Positions 15,483 to 24,400 of a stretch of 64,000 nt of DNA are shown piece after piece. The translations under genes were made by a program, and so were the position numbers. Position 1 is the first letter of the stretch, and every line of letters begins with the position of its first letter. The stretch comes from Bacteroidota bacterium. GTDB taxonomy: Bacteria > Bacteroidota > Bacteroidia > Chitinophagales > Chitinophagaceae. The stretch is taken from the NCBI GenBank assembly GCA_018267925.1, contig JAFDXO010000182.1, positions 88,851-152,850 of the forward strand, in the 5' to 3' direction. A model generated the notes under the pieces. It saw only the letters and a list, made by a program, of their open reading frames with translations, was not told the DNA's origin and searched no databases.

Positions 15483-15574
15483 ACAATTAACAACCGGATC
15501 TTCTTTCTGACTATAACAATAAAGGTTTCATAGCGCACCCAATAGTGCAGTCTATGAAACCTTTTGTTTTTTTA
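15483..15574 (+). ncRNA. Candidate small RNA between DUF1697 gene and its downstream neighbour
   Basis: TTGTG at 15446-15450, a 20 nt gap and CATCTTTG at 15471-15478 resemble a promoter of the TAnnTTTG class (first base C). About 45 nt further on comes the strong terminator hairpin. The implied transcript is ~90 nt with no start codon and reading frame of note. It could equally be only the 3' end of the DUF1697 transcript. Confidence 0.25.
15522..15574 (+). terminator. Strong intrinsic terminator
   Basis: AAAGGTTTCATAG (15522-15534) pairs with CTATGAAACCTTT (15553-15565), with an inner GCAC/GTGC pair in the loop, followed by TGTTTTTTT. Confidence 0.85.
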
Positions 15575-15623
15575 AGGGAATCATAAAAGCTAATCCTAAA
15601 TCCAAATATTCACATACAGCACA

Positions 15624-15645
15624 AAACCCTGTATTCACAGGGTTT
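15624..15645 (-). terminator. Terminator of the anti-sigma/barrel gene
   Basis: AAACCCTGT/ACAGGGTTT, a 9 bp stem with a 4 nt loop. On the minus strand it is followed by a short T-run (TTTTG). It sits 23 nt past the stop of the gene at 15668. Confidence 0.6.
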
Positions 15646-15667
15646 CCTATATTTAATACACTAAATT

Positions 15668-17476
15668 TTATTGAGCTTTCGGAATCTGATTTCGTTGATT
15701 AAAACGATAAAATATGGATAATTGACTGGAGGGTGAATTATAGAGTTGAGCAGATACTTCTTCTGTTGATAAACCAAATCCGTTATCCCAGAATTTTTTA
15801 GTTACACGAAAATCTAATTGAATTGCAGGTGTTACCTCCCAACTTATTCCAGCTAAACCACCCACAGCAAAACGCTCTCTAAAATCGTATAGTGAAATTC
15901 CGGGACGATCTTTGATTTTTCCACTTGTGGTAAGCGGCGTGTAATCTGCATCATTGGGTTCAAATTTGCGCTCATCTGCATTTACCTTGAAATGAAAAGC
16001 TAAATTGGCTCCACAAAACAAATTCAATCTACCTGCAGCATAGCGTAAAGCAATTGGCATTTCTATGCTTTGAAGTGAAGTAAATTGGAAAAAGTGACGA
16101 ACGTTTGCTTGGAAATTATTGCCATTCTTTTGAATCACATTCACATAATCATCTTCTACTGTTTTACCTCCGTTAAACCGTTGTATATATTTCAACTCAC
16201 CCATCATACTCCAAGTTTCTCCGAATGTAAACAATCCAAAAATACCTAATTGAAAACCACCAAAATTACTTCCACTTGAAATATAACTATTGCCACCCGC
16301 TGATATTCCGGGGTAAAAACGTGTTTGAGCTAAATTGAATTTCACATTTTGAACAGCTTCATTAAAGCTTTGAGCATTCCACCTACTTGTTTTTCGTGAT
16401 TTTACTTTTAGATGTGCTAAGGAAATAAGCTGTTCTGATTGATCATTAATTGTCGTACTTGTATTAGGAACAATTTCTTGAGATAATGCTTGGTTTGAGG
16501 CAAGATCATTAGCTATTCTAATCATAGAAATGGTATCCATTATCAACTGACGCATTTGAGACCGATGATTGATCACAACTCTTTGTACAACATCCATTTT
16601 TACGATCGAGTCTTTGTGCCAGATTGGTTGCTGCACCGGCTTAGGTACAATGGTTAATCTTGTGTTGTCAGATGAATTGGGTAATTCACTGGAAGACATT
16701 TTTTCTTTAACTGCGGTTGCGTTAGGAATGTTCAACAACTCATCTTTTGCTTGAAGCTTGGTTTCATTCGTTGTGTTGAGTGCAGCAGTTGATTGAGAAG
16801 CGACTAATGAGGTAATAGGAATTTTTTCGGAATTGTTTGAAATGGATTTTGAAGTCAAACGCTGTTCTTCGAATTGAATTGGCTTCTGGCTTTGGTTTTC
16901 CGGCAATGTTTTTATTTGCTCAATCTTTTGAACAAGGGTAGCATTTGGGTGATCAGTTGTTGAAAGTTTAGAAGCTTTAGGGGATTTTAGTTTGACAGTT
17001 TCCAGCGTACGCGAACTTCTACTTTGATTGATATTATTTGATGTTTTAGCTTCAGTTTGATTGTGTGAAGCATTATTATAAGATGTTTCTTTCTTAGTTG
17101 CTGAAGCTGTGTTTTGAACAGTTGTAGGTTTATTGGTATGATCGTCAAAAGTTGGAGAATTTTGGATATTCGATCTATTATTTGCTACAATCTTATGGTT
17201 TTGGGAGGTCAATCTTGTTTCATTGCTCTTCATAGAAGATGAGGAAGCAAAAAAGGTACGATATCCGCCAACGCCGACAGCAGAGAGTAAAGCCAAAGCG
17301 ACAACTGTGCTAAGTGTTTTTTGCCAAGGGAAAAAACTGAAACGACGGCGTTTTTCGGGCATTTCTTTGTCTAACAAATCATGCATACGTTGCCACGCAC
17401 CAGGTATTTGTGGTTCTTCTCCACCGGCAAGCCGTTGCTTCACAAAATCATCTATGTGGATCATGTTTTTATCCAT
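15668..17476 (-). CDS. Dual-membrane anti-sigma-like protein with C-terminal beta-barrel
   Basis: A 602-residue protein immediately downstream of an ECF sigma gene. The first ~48 residues are cytoplasmic (MDKNMIHIDDFVKQRLAGGEE...WQRMHDLLDKEMPEKRRR). A single membrane helix follows (TLSTVVALALLSAVGVGGY, residues 50-68), with no signal-peptidase site. Then comes a ~300-residue Ser/Thr/Asn/Lys-rich linker and, from about 390, an outer-membrane beta-barrel domain (GGFQLGIFGLFTFGETWSMMGELKYIQRF...LSIFYRF). It thus appears to span both membranes. That layout matches the dual membrane-spanning anti-sigma (Dma) type described in Bacteroides, where the barrel senses the outer membrane and the N-terminus holds the sigma factor. 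A like protein is encoded at 46845. The function is inferred from architecture and neighbour. Confidence 0.72.
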   Translation of the reverse strand: MDKNMIHIDDFVKQRLAGGEEPQIPGAWQRMHDLLDKEMPEKRRRFSFFPWQKTLSTVVALALLSAVGVGGYRTFFASSSSMKSNETRLTSQNHKIVANNRSNIQNSPTFDDHTNKPTTVQNTASATKKETSYNNASHNQTEAKTSNNINQSRSSRTLETVKLKSPKASKLSTTDHPNATLVQKIEQIKTLPENQSQKPIQFEEQRLTSKSISNNSEKIPITSLVASQSTAALNTTNETKLQAKDELLNIPNATAVKEKMSSSELPNSSDNTRLTIVPKPVQQPIWHKDSIVKMDVVQRVVINHRSQMRQLIMDTISMIRIANDLASNQALSQEIVPNTSTTINDQSEQLISLAHLKVKSRKTSRWNAQSFNEAVQNVKFNLAQTRFYPGISAGGNSYISSGSNFGGFQLGIFGLFTFGETWSMMGELKYIQRFNGGKTVEDDYVNVIQKNGNNFQANVRHFFQFTSLQSIEMPIALRYAAGRLNLFCGANLAFHFKVNADERKFEPNDADYTPLTTSGKIKDRPGISLYDFRERFAVGGLAGISWEVTPAIQLDFRVTKKFWDNGFGLSTEEVSAQLYNSPSSQLSIFYRFNQRNQIPKAQ

Positions 17477-17489
17477 AAGGATAAATTTT

Positions 17490-18065
17490 TTATTTTTTCA
17501 AATGCAAATTCAGGCGTTCAATTTTTTCTTTCAGTATTCTTCGTCCTTCGGACAAGTGCCACTTTGAAGTTCCTTCGCTAATACCGAGTGATTTGCCAAT
17601 TTCTTTATGTGAAAATCCATCCATCACATACATGTTAAATACAGCACGAGTAGAAGCGGGAAGGCTTTGAACTAACTCCAATAATTCTTTATAGTATAGG
17701 TTTTCTGCATGGTCTTTATGTATGAGTTGATCTTTTTCTACCAAAACAACCTTTTCATTGTATTTGATATTTTGCTTTACATAATCACTCACAGCATGAA
17801 ACACAATTTTCCTTAACCATCCTTCAAAAGAGCCTTGAAAAGTAAATTGTCCTACTTTTTGAAAAGCTCTCAGAAATCCATTATTTAACACTTCTTCTGC
17901 CTGCATTTCCTGATCTATATAACGCCGAACTACCGCCATCATGCGGGAGTAAAACAATTTGTAAATTCTTTCCTGAGCATGACGCTCATTGCGAACACAT
18001 CCGCGGATGAGCTCCTCTAACTCACTAATTTGTTCTGTTGCGGTATATACCAAAGCTATCGACAA
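17490..18065 (-). CDS. ECF-type RNA polymerase sigma factor
   Basis: A 191-residue sigma-70 family factor of the extracytoplasmic-function type. Region 2 includes YKLFYSRMMAVVRRYIDQEMQAEEVLNNGFLRAFQKVGQF (residues ~35-75) and FEGWLRKIVFHAVSDY. Region 4 includes LPASTRAVFNMYVMDGFSHKEIGKSLGISEGTSKWHLSEGRRILKEKI (~131-180) with its helix-turn-helix. The gene lies 13 nt upstream of the dual-membrane protein on the same strand, which supports a sigma/anti-sigma pair. The start is doubtful: TTG at 18065 and TTG at 18053 are the only candidates before the conserved part, and a stop lies just upstream. A TAGCTTTG box at 18051-18058 could be its own -7 element or chance. Confidence 0.9.
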   Translation of the reverse strand: MSIALVYTATEQISELEELIRGCVRNERHAQERIYKLFYSRMMAVVRRYIDQEMQAEEVLNNGFLRAFQKVGQFTFQGSFEGWLRKIVFHAVSDYVKQNIKYNEKVVLVEKDQLIHKDHAENLYYKELLELVQSLPASTRAVFNMYVMDGFSHKEIGKSLGISEGTSKWHLSEGRRILKEKIERLNLHLKK

Positions 18066-18262
18066 GAATGATGGGTATTAACAATTTTCCTTTCTAATAG
18101 ACTGAACTTTAGCATTTTTGGTTGGGTTGATTTTTAGACCATTTGCAAAGTTCACGGAATTGGGGCAATTCTGTATCTACTTGCAACAACAAAGAGATCA
18201 ATTTTATTGTATTTCTTTCTAAAGTTCTTATTTCTTCCCATAGTCGTAATCATTTTTCCGGT

Positions 18263-18298
18263 TTTCAAAAAGTGAGCTTCATTAGTAACCTAATTTTG
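18263..18298 (+). promoter_or_regulatory. Possible promoter of the DUF2249 operon
   Basis: TAATTTTG at 18291-18298 is an exact TAnnTTTG match, 44 nt before the ATG at 18342. The upstream TTTC at 18263-18266 is 24 nt away, slightly long. Confidence 0.4.
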
Positions 18299-18341
18299 CA
18301 TTTTATTTTTTTATACAAACATTTAAACAACAAGATAGACA

Positions 18342-19100
18342 ATGAGTCAGCAAATTCCAACAGAAGAATTAGATGTTAGAGTATTGATTCCAATCCAACG
18401 CCATGAAAAATTGATTCAACTTTTTAAAGAACTACCCGTTCATGAGAGTTTCATTTTTATAAATGATCACGATCCCCTACCCTTGTTTTATGAATTTCGT
18501 TCCATTTATGGTGATGTAGTAGGTTGGGAATATTTGAATCGAGGAGGTAGAGAGTGGAAAGTGAAAGTTACACGAACAGAAGAATCTCAAGGTAGAGAGT
18601 TTACGGATATTTCTACATTGCTTGATTTACGTAAGGTAGAGGTTAAAGATTGGAAACAGGTTGTGTTTCATCGGTATGGCATGATGGAAGAAGGCACCAC
18701 TATGGAATTGATTGCCAGTGAAGACCCGAAAGAAATTCATGGAATATTTGTAATGAAATTTGATGGAAAGCATAGTTGGATTTACAAAAAGAAAGAACCT
18801 AATGAAGTAGTTGTGCACATAACCAAAAAAGACAATAGTGGATTGGGAGATACCGGCTTTTCGGTTGTTAATGAATTTGACATTCGCCCTTACCCACCAA
18901 CCGAGCGACATGAAATGTTTTATAAGGCATTTGCCGACATCAAACCCGGTGAGGCTTTTGAATTCATAAATGATCATGATCCTAAACCTTTATATTATCA
19001 GATGGAAGCAGAAAGTAAAGAACCTTTTCGTTGGGAATATCTCGAAAAGGGTCCGGAGGTTTGGAAGGTTCGTGTCATAAAAGTGAAAGCAGAAAAATAG
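18342..19100 (+). CDS. Multi-domain DUF2249 protein
   Basis: A 252-residue cytoplasmic protein made of DUF2249 modules. The first (residues 8-80) reads LDVRVLIPIQRHEKLIQLFKEL...FIFINDHDPLPLFYEF...WKVKVTR. The last (about 178-252) repeats it as FDIRPYPPTERHEMFYKAFADI...FEFINDHDPKPLYYQM...WEYLEKGPEVWKVRV. Both contain the RH and NDHDP motifs. The middle segment (about 90-168: LLDLRKVEVKDWKQVVFHRYGMMEEGTTMELIASEDPKEIHG) looks like a degenerate third copy lacking these motifs. In other bacteria these domains often sit with hemerythrin-type or nitrogen-oxide genes; neither is present here. It starts an operon-like run with the PEP-mutase family protein (28 nt gap) and dsdA. Function unknown. Confidence 0.85.
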   Translation: MSQQIPTEELDVRVLIPIQRHEKLIQLFKELPVHESFIFINDHDPLPLFYEFRSIYGDVVGWEYLNRGGREWKVKVTRTEESQGREFTDISTLLDLRKVEVKDWKQVVFHRYGMMEEGTTMELIASEDPKEIHGIFVMKFDGKHSWIYKKKEPNEVVVHITKKDNSGLGDTGFSVVNEFDIRPYPPTERHEMFYKAFADIKPGEAFEFINDHDPKPLYYQMEAESKEPFRWEYLEKGPEVWKVRVIKVKAEK

Positions 19101-19128
19101 TTTCATTAATTGCTTGTTCTACTTTAAA

Positions 19129-20097
19129 ATGCTTCATCGAATTTTAAAAGATGAAAGGTGCTATCGCCCCAAAAGTTTTATCGAAGAGCATTTGCTGACT
19201 TATACCCCAATATCATCAGACTTTTATACCGCAAAAAATATATTTTTTAGAGCAGTGAAGAACCAATTTCAATCGGCTGAGCATCATGAAAAATTTAAGC
19301 ATTTTCATGCACTACATTATACAGGGAAAACGTTGATTTTGCCTAATGCTTGGGATTGTATTTCAGCCCGAATGTTTGCTGAATGTGGGTTTCCGACTAT
19401 AGCAACTACCAGTGCCGGTGTTGCCTGGTCATTAGGATATAAAGATGGTGAGCATTTGCCGGCACAACTATTGATAGAAACAACAGCACGCATTTGTAAG
19501 AGTGTGACTGTGCCTGTGTCGGCAGATATTGAATCAGGGTATTTTGGTGAAGATTTAGAGGGTTTTGCCTTATTTATTAAGCAATTAATAGAAATTGGTG
19601 TAGTTGGTGTGAACATTGAAGATGTGGATGAAAAAACGAGAAATCTTGTTGCCCTTGACCACCAGTTGGCAAAAATTCAAGTAGCAAAATCTGTGGCAAA
19701 ACAGATGGGGACAGATTTATTTGTCAATGCCCGAACAGATGCGATGGAAAAACAGGAAGGAGATTCGGCGCATAAAATTTCAGTTTGTAAAACACGAATA
19801 AAAGCCTTTTCAAAAGCGGGTGCTGACGGGGTTTTTGTACCATTTATTCCGGATTTTGAAACGGTTGAAACCATTCAAACTGCAACCACCTTACCACTCA
19901 ATATCATGATGTCTCCTTCGTTTTCTATTGCATCTTTACGACAAATAAAAGTGGCTCGTGTCAGCTTAGGAGTGAAGCCGATTTTGGCTACCATGCACAC
20001 TATAAAGCAATTGAGTGAAATGCTGCAACAGCAAGAAGATTGGCACAACTTATATCCTAATGATCCTAATTATCCGACAGTAAATTCATGGTTTTAA
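19129..20097 (+). CDS. Isocitrate lyase/PEP mutase family protein
   Basis: A (beta/alpha)8-fold enzyme related to methylisocitrate lyase and phosphoenolpyruvate mutase. The family part begins at KFKHFHALHYTGKTLILPNAWDCISARMF, about residue 54 from this start, and continues with GYKDGEHLPAQLLIETTARICKSVTVPVSADIESGYFG (metal-binding Asp/Glu region) and GVNIEDVDE, VNARTDA. Typical members are 255-290 residues, and this one would be 322 from the ATG at 19129, with an odd ~50-residue N-terminal extension without domain features. A GTG at 19255 gives 280 residues and may be the real start. Family members cleave or rearrange C-C or P-C bonds next to a carboxylate; substrate here unknown. It lies between the DUF2249 gene and dsdA, same strand. 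Confidence 0.85.
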   Translation: MLHRILKDERCYRPKSFIEEHLLTYTPISSDFYTAKNIFFRAVKNQFQSAEHHEKFKHFHALHYTGKTLILPNAWDCISARMFAECGFPTIATTSAGVAWSLGYKDGEHLPAQLLIETTARICKSVTVPVSADIESGYFGEDLEGFALFIKQLIEIGVVGVNIEDVDEKTRNLVALDHQLAKIQVAKSVAKQMGTDLFVNARTDAMEKQEGDSAHKISVCKTRIKAFSKAGADGVFVPFIPDFETVETIQTATTLPLNIMMSPSFSIASLRQIKVARVSLGVKPILATMHTIKQLSEMLQQQEDWHNLYPNDPNYPTVNSWF

Positions 20098-20118
20098 GTG
20101 AAATAAAATCAATTCAAT

Positions 20119-21453
20119 ATGGTGGCGCAATCAAAAATTGAAGCTTATATAAAACGCGAACCATTGCTTGCCGATGTCATACTTAAGAAACCGGTAATTT
20201 GGTTAAATGCCCAAAGGAAAATAATGGCTAAAATGCCTGACTGCGGATTAAGTATGCAAAATATTGAAGCGGTAGAGTCCTTATGGGCAAGATTTTCACC
20301 CTTTTTAAAAGAGACTTTTACCGAATTAGCTTCTGTAGAAGGGAAAATTTCATCTCCTTTAAAAAGGACGGATAGCATGAAAGATTGGCTGAGCAAAAAA
20401 GATATAAAAATTGACGGACAGCTTTATGTAAAATGTGATAGTGATTTAGCAGTTGCAGGGTCTATCAAGGCGCGAGGCGGATTTTATGAAGTGCTTCATT
20501 ATGCTGAAAAATTAGCTCTAAACGCGGGGATTTTGCAAGAGGGGGATGATTACAGAAAATTTTCTGACGCGGCTTTCAAACGTTTTTTTAGTCAATACAA
20601 AATTGGAGTTGGTTCAACGGGAAATTTAGGCATGAGTATCGGCATAATGAGTGCTCGATTGGGATTTGAAGCCCATGTATATGTGTCAAACGATGCTAAA
20701 CAATGGAAAAAAGATTTGTTAAGGAAAGAAGGCGCCATTGTAAAAGAATATTCGGGTGATTTTAGCGAGGCTATTTTAGCAGGACGAAAAGAAACACTTG
20801 CTGATCCTAAAGGGTATTTTGTAGATGATGAAAATTCAAAAGAGCTTTTTATAGGATATAGTTTGGGTGCCAAAGAATTGCAAAAAGACTTACAAGAACA
20901 AGGCGTAATAGTGGATGAAGCACACCCACTTTTTGTCTATTCTCCTTGTGGTGTTGGGGGATCTTCGGGTGGTATTGCTTTCGGGCTAAGAGAAATATTT
21001 GGCGATGCCGTTCACTGCTTTTTTGTAGAACCGACACATGCCCCTGCTGTGCTTATCGGGTTAGCAACAGGCGAAATGAGCCATATTTGCGTGCAAGACC
21101 TGGGAATAGATAACAAAACAGAAGCTGATGGATTGGCGGTAGGTCGCGCTTCAAATTTTGCCACACAAATCAGTGCCAATACAATCAGTGGAATATATAC
21201 CATAGAAGACAATGAGTTGTTTGAATTACTTTCTGCATTATGGGATTGTGAAAAGATTTTTTTAGAACCATCTGCAACAGCCGGATTAATAGGAGCTCAA
21301 ATGGTAGAAAAGTCAGGATACCCACAAAAATATGGGTTGAATATGCAGCAAGCAACGCATGTGGCTTGGGCTACGGGCGGATCATTGGTTCCGCAAACTG
21401 ATAGAAATCTATTTTACAACCGAGGCAAAAAATTATTAACCGAGAAGCATTAA
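20119..21453 (+). CDS. dsdA: D-serine ammonia-lyase (D-serine dehydratase)
   Basis: A PLP-dependent enzyme converting D-serine to pyruvate and ammonia, 444 residues, the usual DsdA length. Visible are the PLP lysine segment SIKARGGFYEVL (near 115), the phosphate-binding loop VGSTGNLGMSIG (near 160), a glycine-rich loop GVGGSSGGIAFGLRE (near 275) and EADGLAVGRASNFA (near 332). The N-terminal ~90 residues match the DsdA-specific extension (KREPLLADVILKKPVIWLN). It is cytoplasmic, with no signal peptide. It is 21 nt after the PEP-mutase family gene, suggesting cotranscription. Its end overlaps the convergent MMPL gene by 4 nt. A role in amino-acid catabolism or in detoxifying D-serine is inferred from the family. 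Confidence 0.95.
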   Translation: MVAQSKIEAYIKREPLLADVILKKPVIWLNAQRKIMAKMPDCGLSMQNIEAVESLWARFSPFLKETFTELASVEGKISSPLKRTDSMKDWLSKKDIKIDGQLYVKCDSDLAVAGSIKARGGFYEVLHYAEKLALNAGILQEGDDYRKFSDAAFKRFFSQYKIGVGSTGNLGMSIGIMSARLGFEAHVYVSNDAKQWKKDLLRKEGAIVKEYSGDFSEAILAGRKETLADPKGYFVDDENSKELFIGYSLGAKELQKDLQEQGVIVDEAHPLFVYSPCGVGGSSGGIAFGLREIFGDAVHCFFVEPTHAPAVLIGLATGEMSHICVQDLGIDNKTEADGLAVGRASNFATQISANTISGIYTIEDNELFELLSALWDCEKIFLEPSATAGLIGAQMVEKSGYPQKYGLNMQQATHVAWATGGSLVPQTDRNLFYNRGKKLLTEKH

Positions 21454-24400
21454 AGATGATTTTTTTTCTTCAGTATAAAAGTTAAGTTGGCTGTATAGCT
21501 TGCAAAATCCTTTTCCTCTATGCTCATATTGTGTCGCTGAGCAAAATCTTCAATAAAAGCCCGACTCATAAAATGAAGTTCATTTTGCGTTTTATTAAAC
21601 TTCATAATCTTAGTACTCCACACTTCTGTCCTTTTAGTTCCTTCAATTCGATCAGACAAGTCCGAAATACCATCGCGAATGATGAATAATCCGCCGGGTT
21701 TTAAAGCTTTATAGCAGCACTCTAACAAGTCCAATTGTTGCGAAGGCAATAGATAATGCAATACATCGCTGATTATGATTCCATCGCAAGCAGATAAGTT
21801 GTAATTGTTTAAATCAGCTTGTTCAAAACAAATATTTTCATCTCTTAAAAAATTATTTTGTGCTGTTTCTATTTTTTCATCATCATAATCAACACCCACA
21901 AATTTTCGATTAGGTGCTGCCCAATGTAGCATATAGGTCATAAAACCATAACCACATCCTAGGTCATAAAAGAAACCATTGCGAGGCAATATTTGATGAT
22001 ACGGCTCATAATTAGCTTCCGAAGCAGTTTTTATACGACAATACCATTCCAAAGAAGGTCCTTTATACATGTAGCTTCGGATTAATTGCTCACGAAAATA
22101 TCGGGGAGTTTCTTCTCGAACTTTGATGCGTTCCAATTCAGAACGCATATATCCGCCAATTTTTTTTGCTCTTTCGCTATAACCGGAACCAAATGTTGCA
22201 TCAACAGGCGAAATACGAGCAGAATAATTAATAGACAATGTACCATCTTTCAATAACCAATCTCCTTTTTGCATGGTATAATGAATGCCGTGCAATACCA
22301 AAGGCACAATATCTAAGCCTAATTTTTCTGCAATGTAAAATGCACCTTTATGAAAACGTTTTATTTTATCATCGTAAGAACGAGTCCCTTCCGGAAAGAC
22401 AACAATTGAATATCCGCGCTGGATAAGACTTTCCAAGGGTTTCAAACTATCTTCTGCTCCATCTGCAACCGGATAATATTCAGCCATTCGAACTACGGCA
22501 CCAAATACGGGCGATCGCCAAACCCACTTATTGGTCAATAACACTAACCTTGGGTTTAGCATCGTTGTACAAAGAATATCGAGGAAAGAACTGTGGTTGG
22601 CTACATACACAGCAGGTTTGCTAAAATCAGCATGATTACGCCCAACAATACGCTTTTTAACGTTGAACATAATGTACATCATACTCCAAGTATAAGCACT
22701 CAAAAAACGATGAAAGAGAAACCTCCCTTTTTCTTTTGCAAAAGGAAGATGAGTAAGGATAAAGCCAACAAAAGTCAACACCATGGAGCCGGTGAAGAAA
22801 TAAGAAAAAGCAAATAGAGACTTCAAAAAACTCCATAATGTAAATGGTAAAAACTTTTTGTTAGCACGGTTTTGAATGAACCAATTAAATAGAAAAGGTT
22901 GCAAAGTTTGTGAAATAAAAAGTACACAAACCAATCCGGTTACGGAGATAAAGGCGATTGATTTTAAGGCAGGATGATTGGCTAACAACAAAACTCCTAA
23001 ACCTATGACAACCGTGGCTACTGAAACATATACTGCAGCACGAACTGAATTCAGTTTATTACTACCGGTTTTGAATTTTTCAACTAAGCCATCCATGGTA
23101 AAAATGGCATAATCATCGCCTAAACCAAAAATGAGTGATGAGATAATAATATTGACAATATTGAATTTAAGCCCTAACAAAGACATCAATCCTAAAATCC
23201 AAATCCATGATACAATCATTGGCAAGAAGGCCATAATGGCTAATTCAATTCTGCCATAGCCTATCAATAAGGCAAAAAACACAATTAATGAAGAGTAAAG
23301 TGCGATATGATTAAAGTCATTATCAAGAATATCAACCAACTGAACAGCACCTTGTTGGCGATCCGTTATGGTTACAGATTTATCTGTTTCAAGTTTTGAA
23401 AAAACATGACTCCTAAATGTTTGAGGTACGCGCAAAGCAGCAATTACATAATGTTGGCTAGTATCGTTGGAAAAGCCGCCCGGGAAAAATCCTTTTATTG
23501 TATTTGTTGCGGATGAATCTAAGGGGTTGTAAGTCCTAGAAATATTTTCTTCGAAAGCAGAAAATGCCTTAACGTCAAAGCCTAAACCCGGAGCTACATT
23601 TTGAATGGTTTGTAATACAGATGCCTGTTTTTGCTTCGACCAAAATGTATGCCAGCGTGCTATTCTACGTTTTTGCTCAGCTAAAGAAGGCAGTAGATGA
23701 ATCGGATTGGAAGAGCTTTTTATGTAGCCACTATCGGACAGTTGTTGAATGACTGTATTTTCCCTTTCTAATTTTTGCAAAGCATCTTCACCAGACTTTC
23801 CATTTGCCACCACAAATACAGAACTTAATGCCATAGCATTGGCATCACCTACTTCTTTTTGTGCTTGCTGCATTTCAGGAGAAAGATAATTTAGGTGCAT
23901 TAAGTCGCTATCAAACTCCACATCCTGAGCAAAATAAACCATCACAGGGGTCAGCAAAAAAATCCCCAACACTAACCATTTATTTTTTTCGGGGTGCCAA
24001 TTTCCCATTTTATCAAAAATGGTTTTAGACTCAGTTTCGTGTCGAATACCCAACGGAAAATGAGGCAAAAAAATGAGCGTACATAGTGCCGCACCGGTCA
24101 AACTTCCGGCAGCAAACAAACCCAAATCTTGGAGAATAGGCGTATGAACAAACCGTAACGACAAGAATGCCGCAATAGTAGTAAAGCTACCAATAGTTAA
24201 AGGATGTGCTAATTCAGCTATGGTTGCCGGGATATCCTTAGCATGGCGTGCATGAGAAAGAAAGTGAATGGAAAAATCAATAGCAATACCGAGAATAATA
24301 GCACCTGCACCCAGTGCGATAACAGACACGGAACCTTGCACTAAATATACGATTCCCATTCCCATGGCAGCACCGTAAACCACAGGAACTAAGAGTAATA

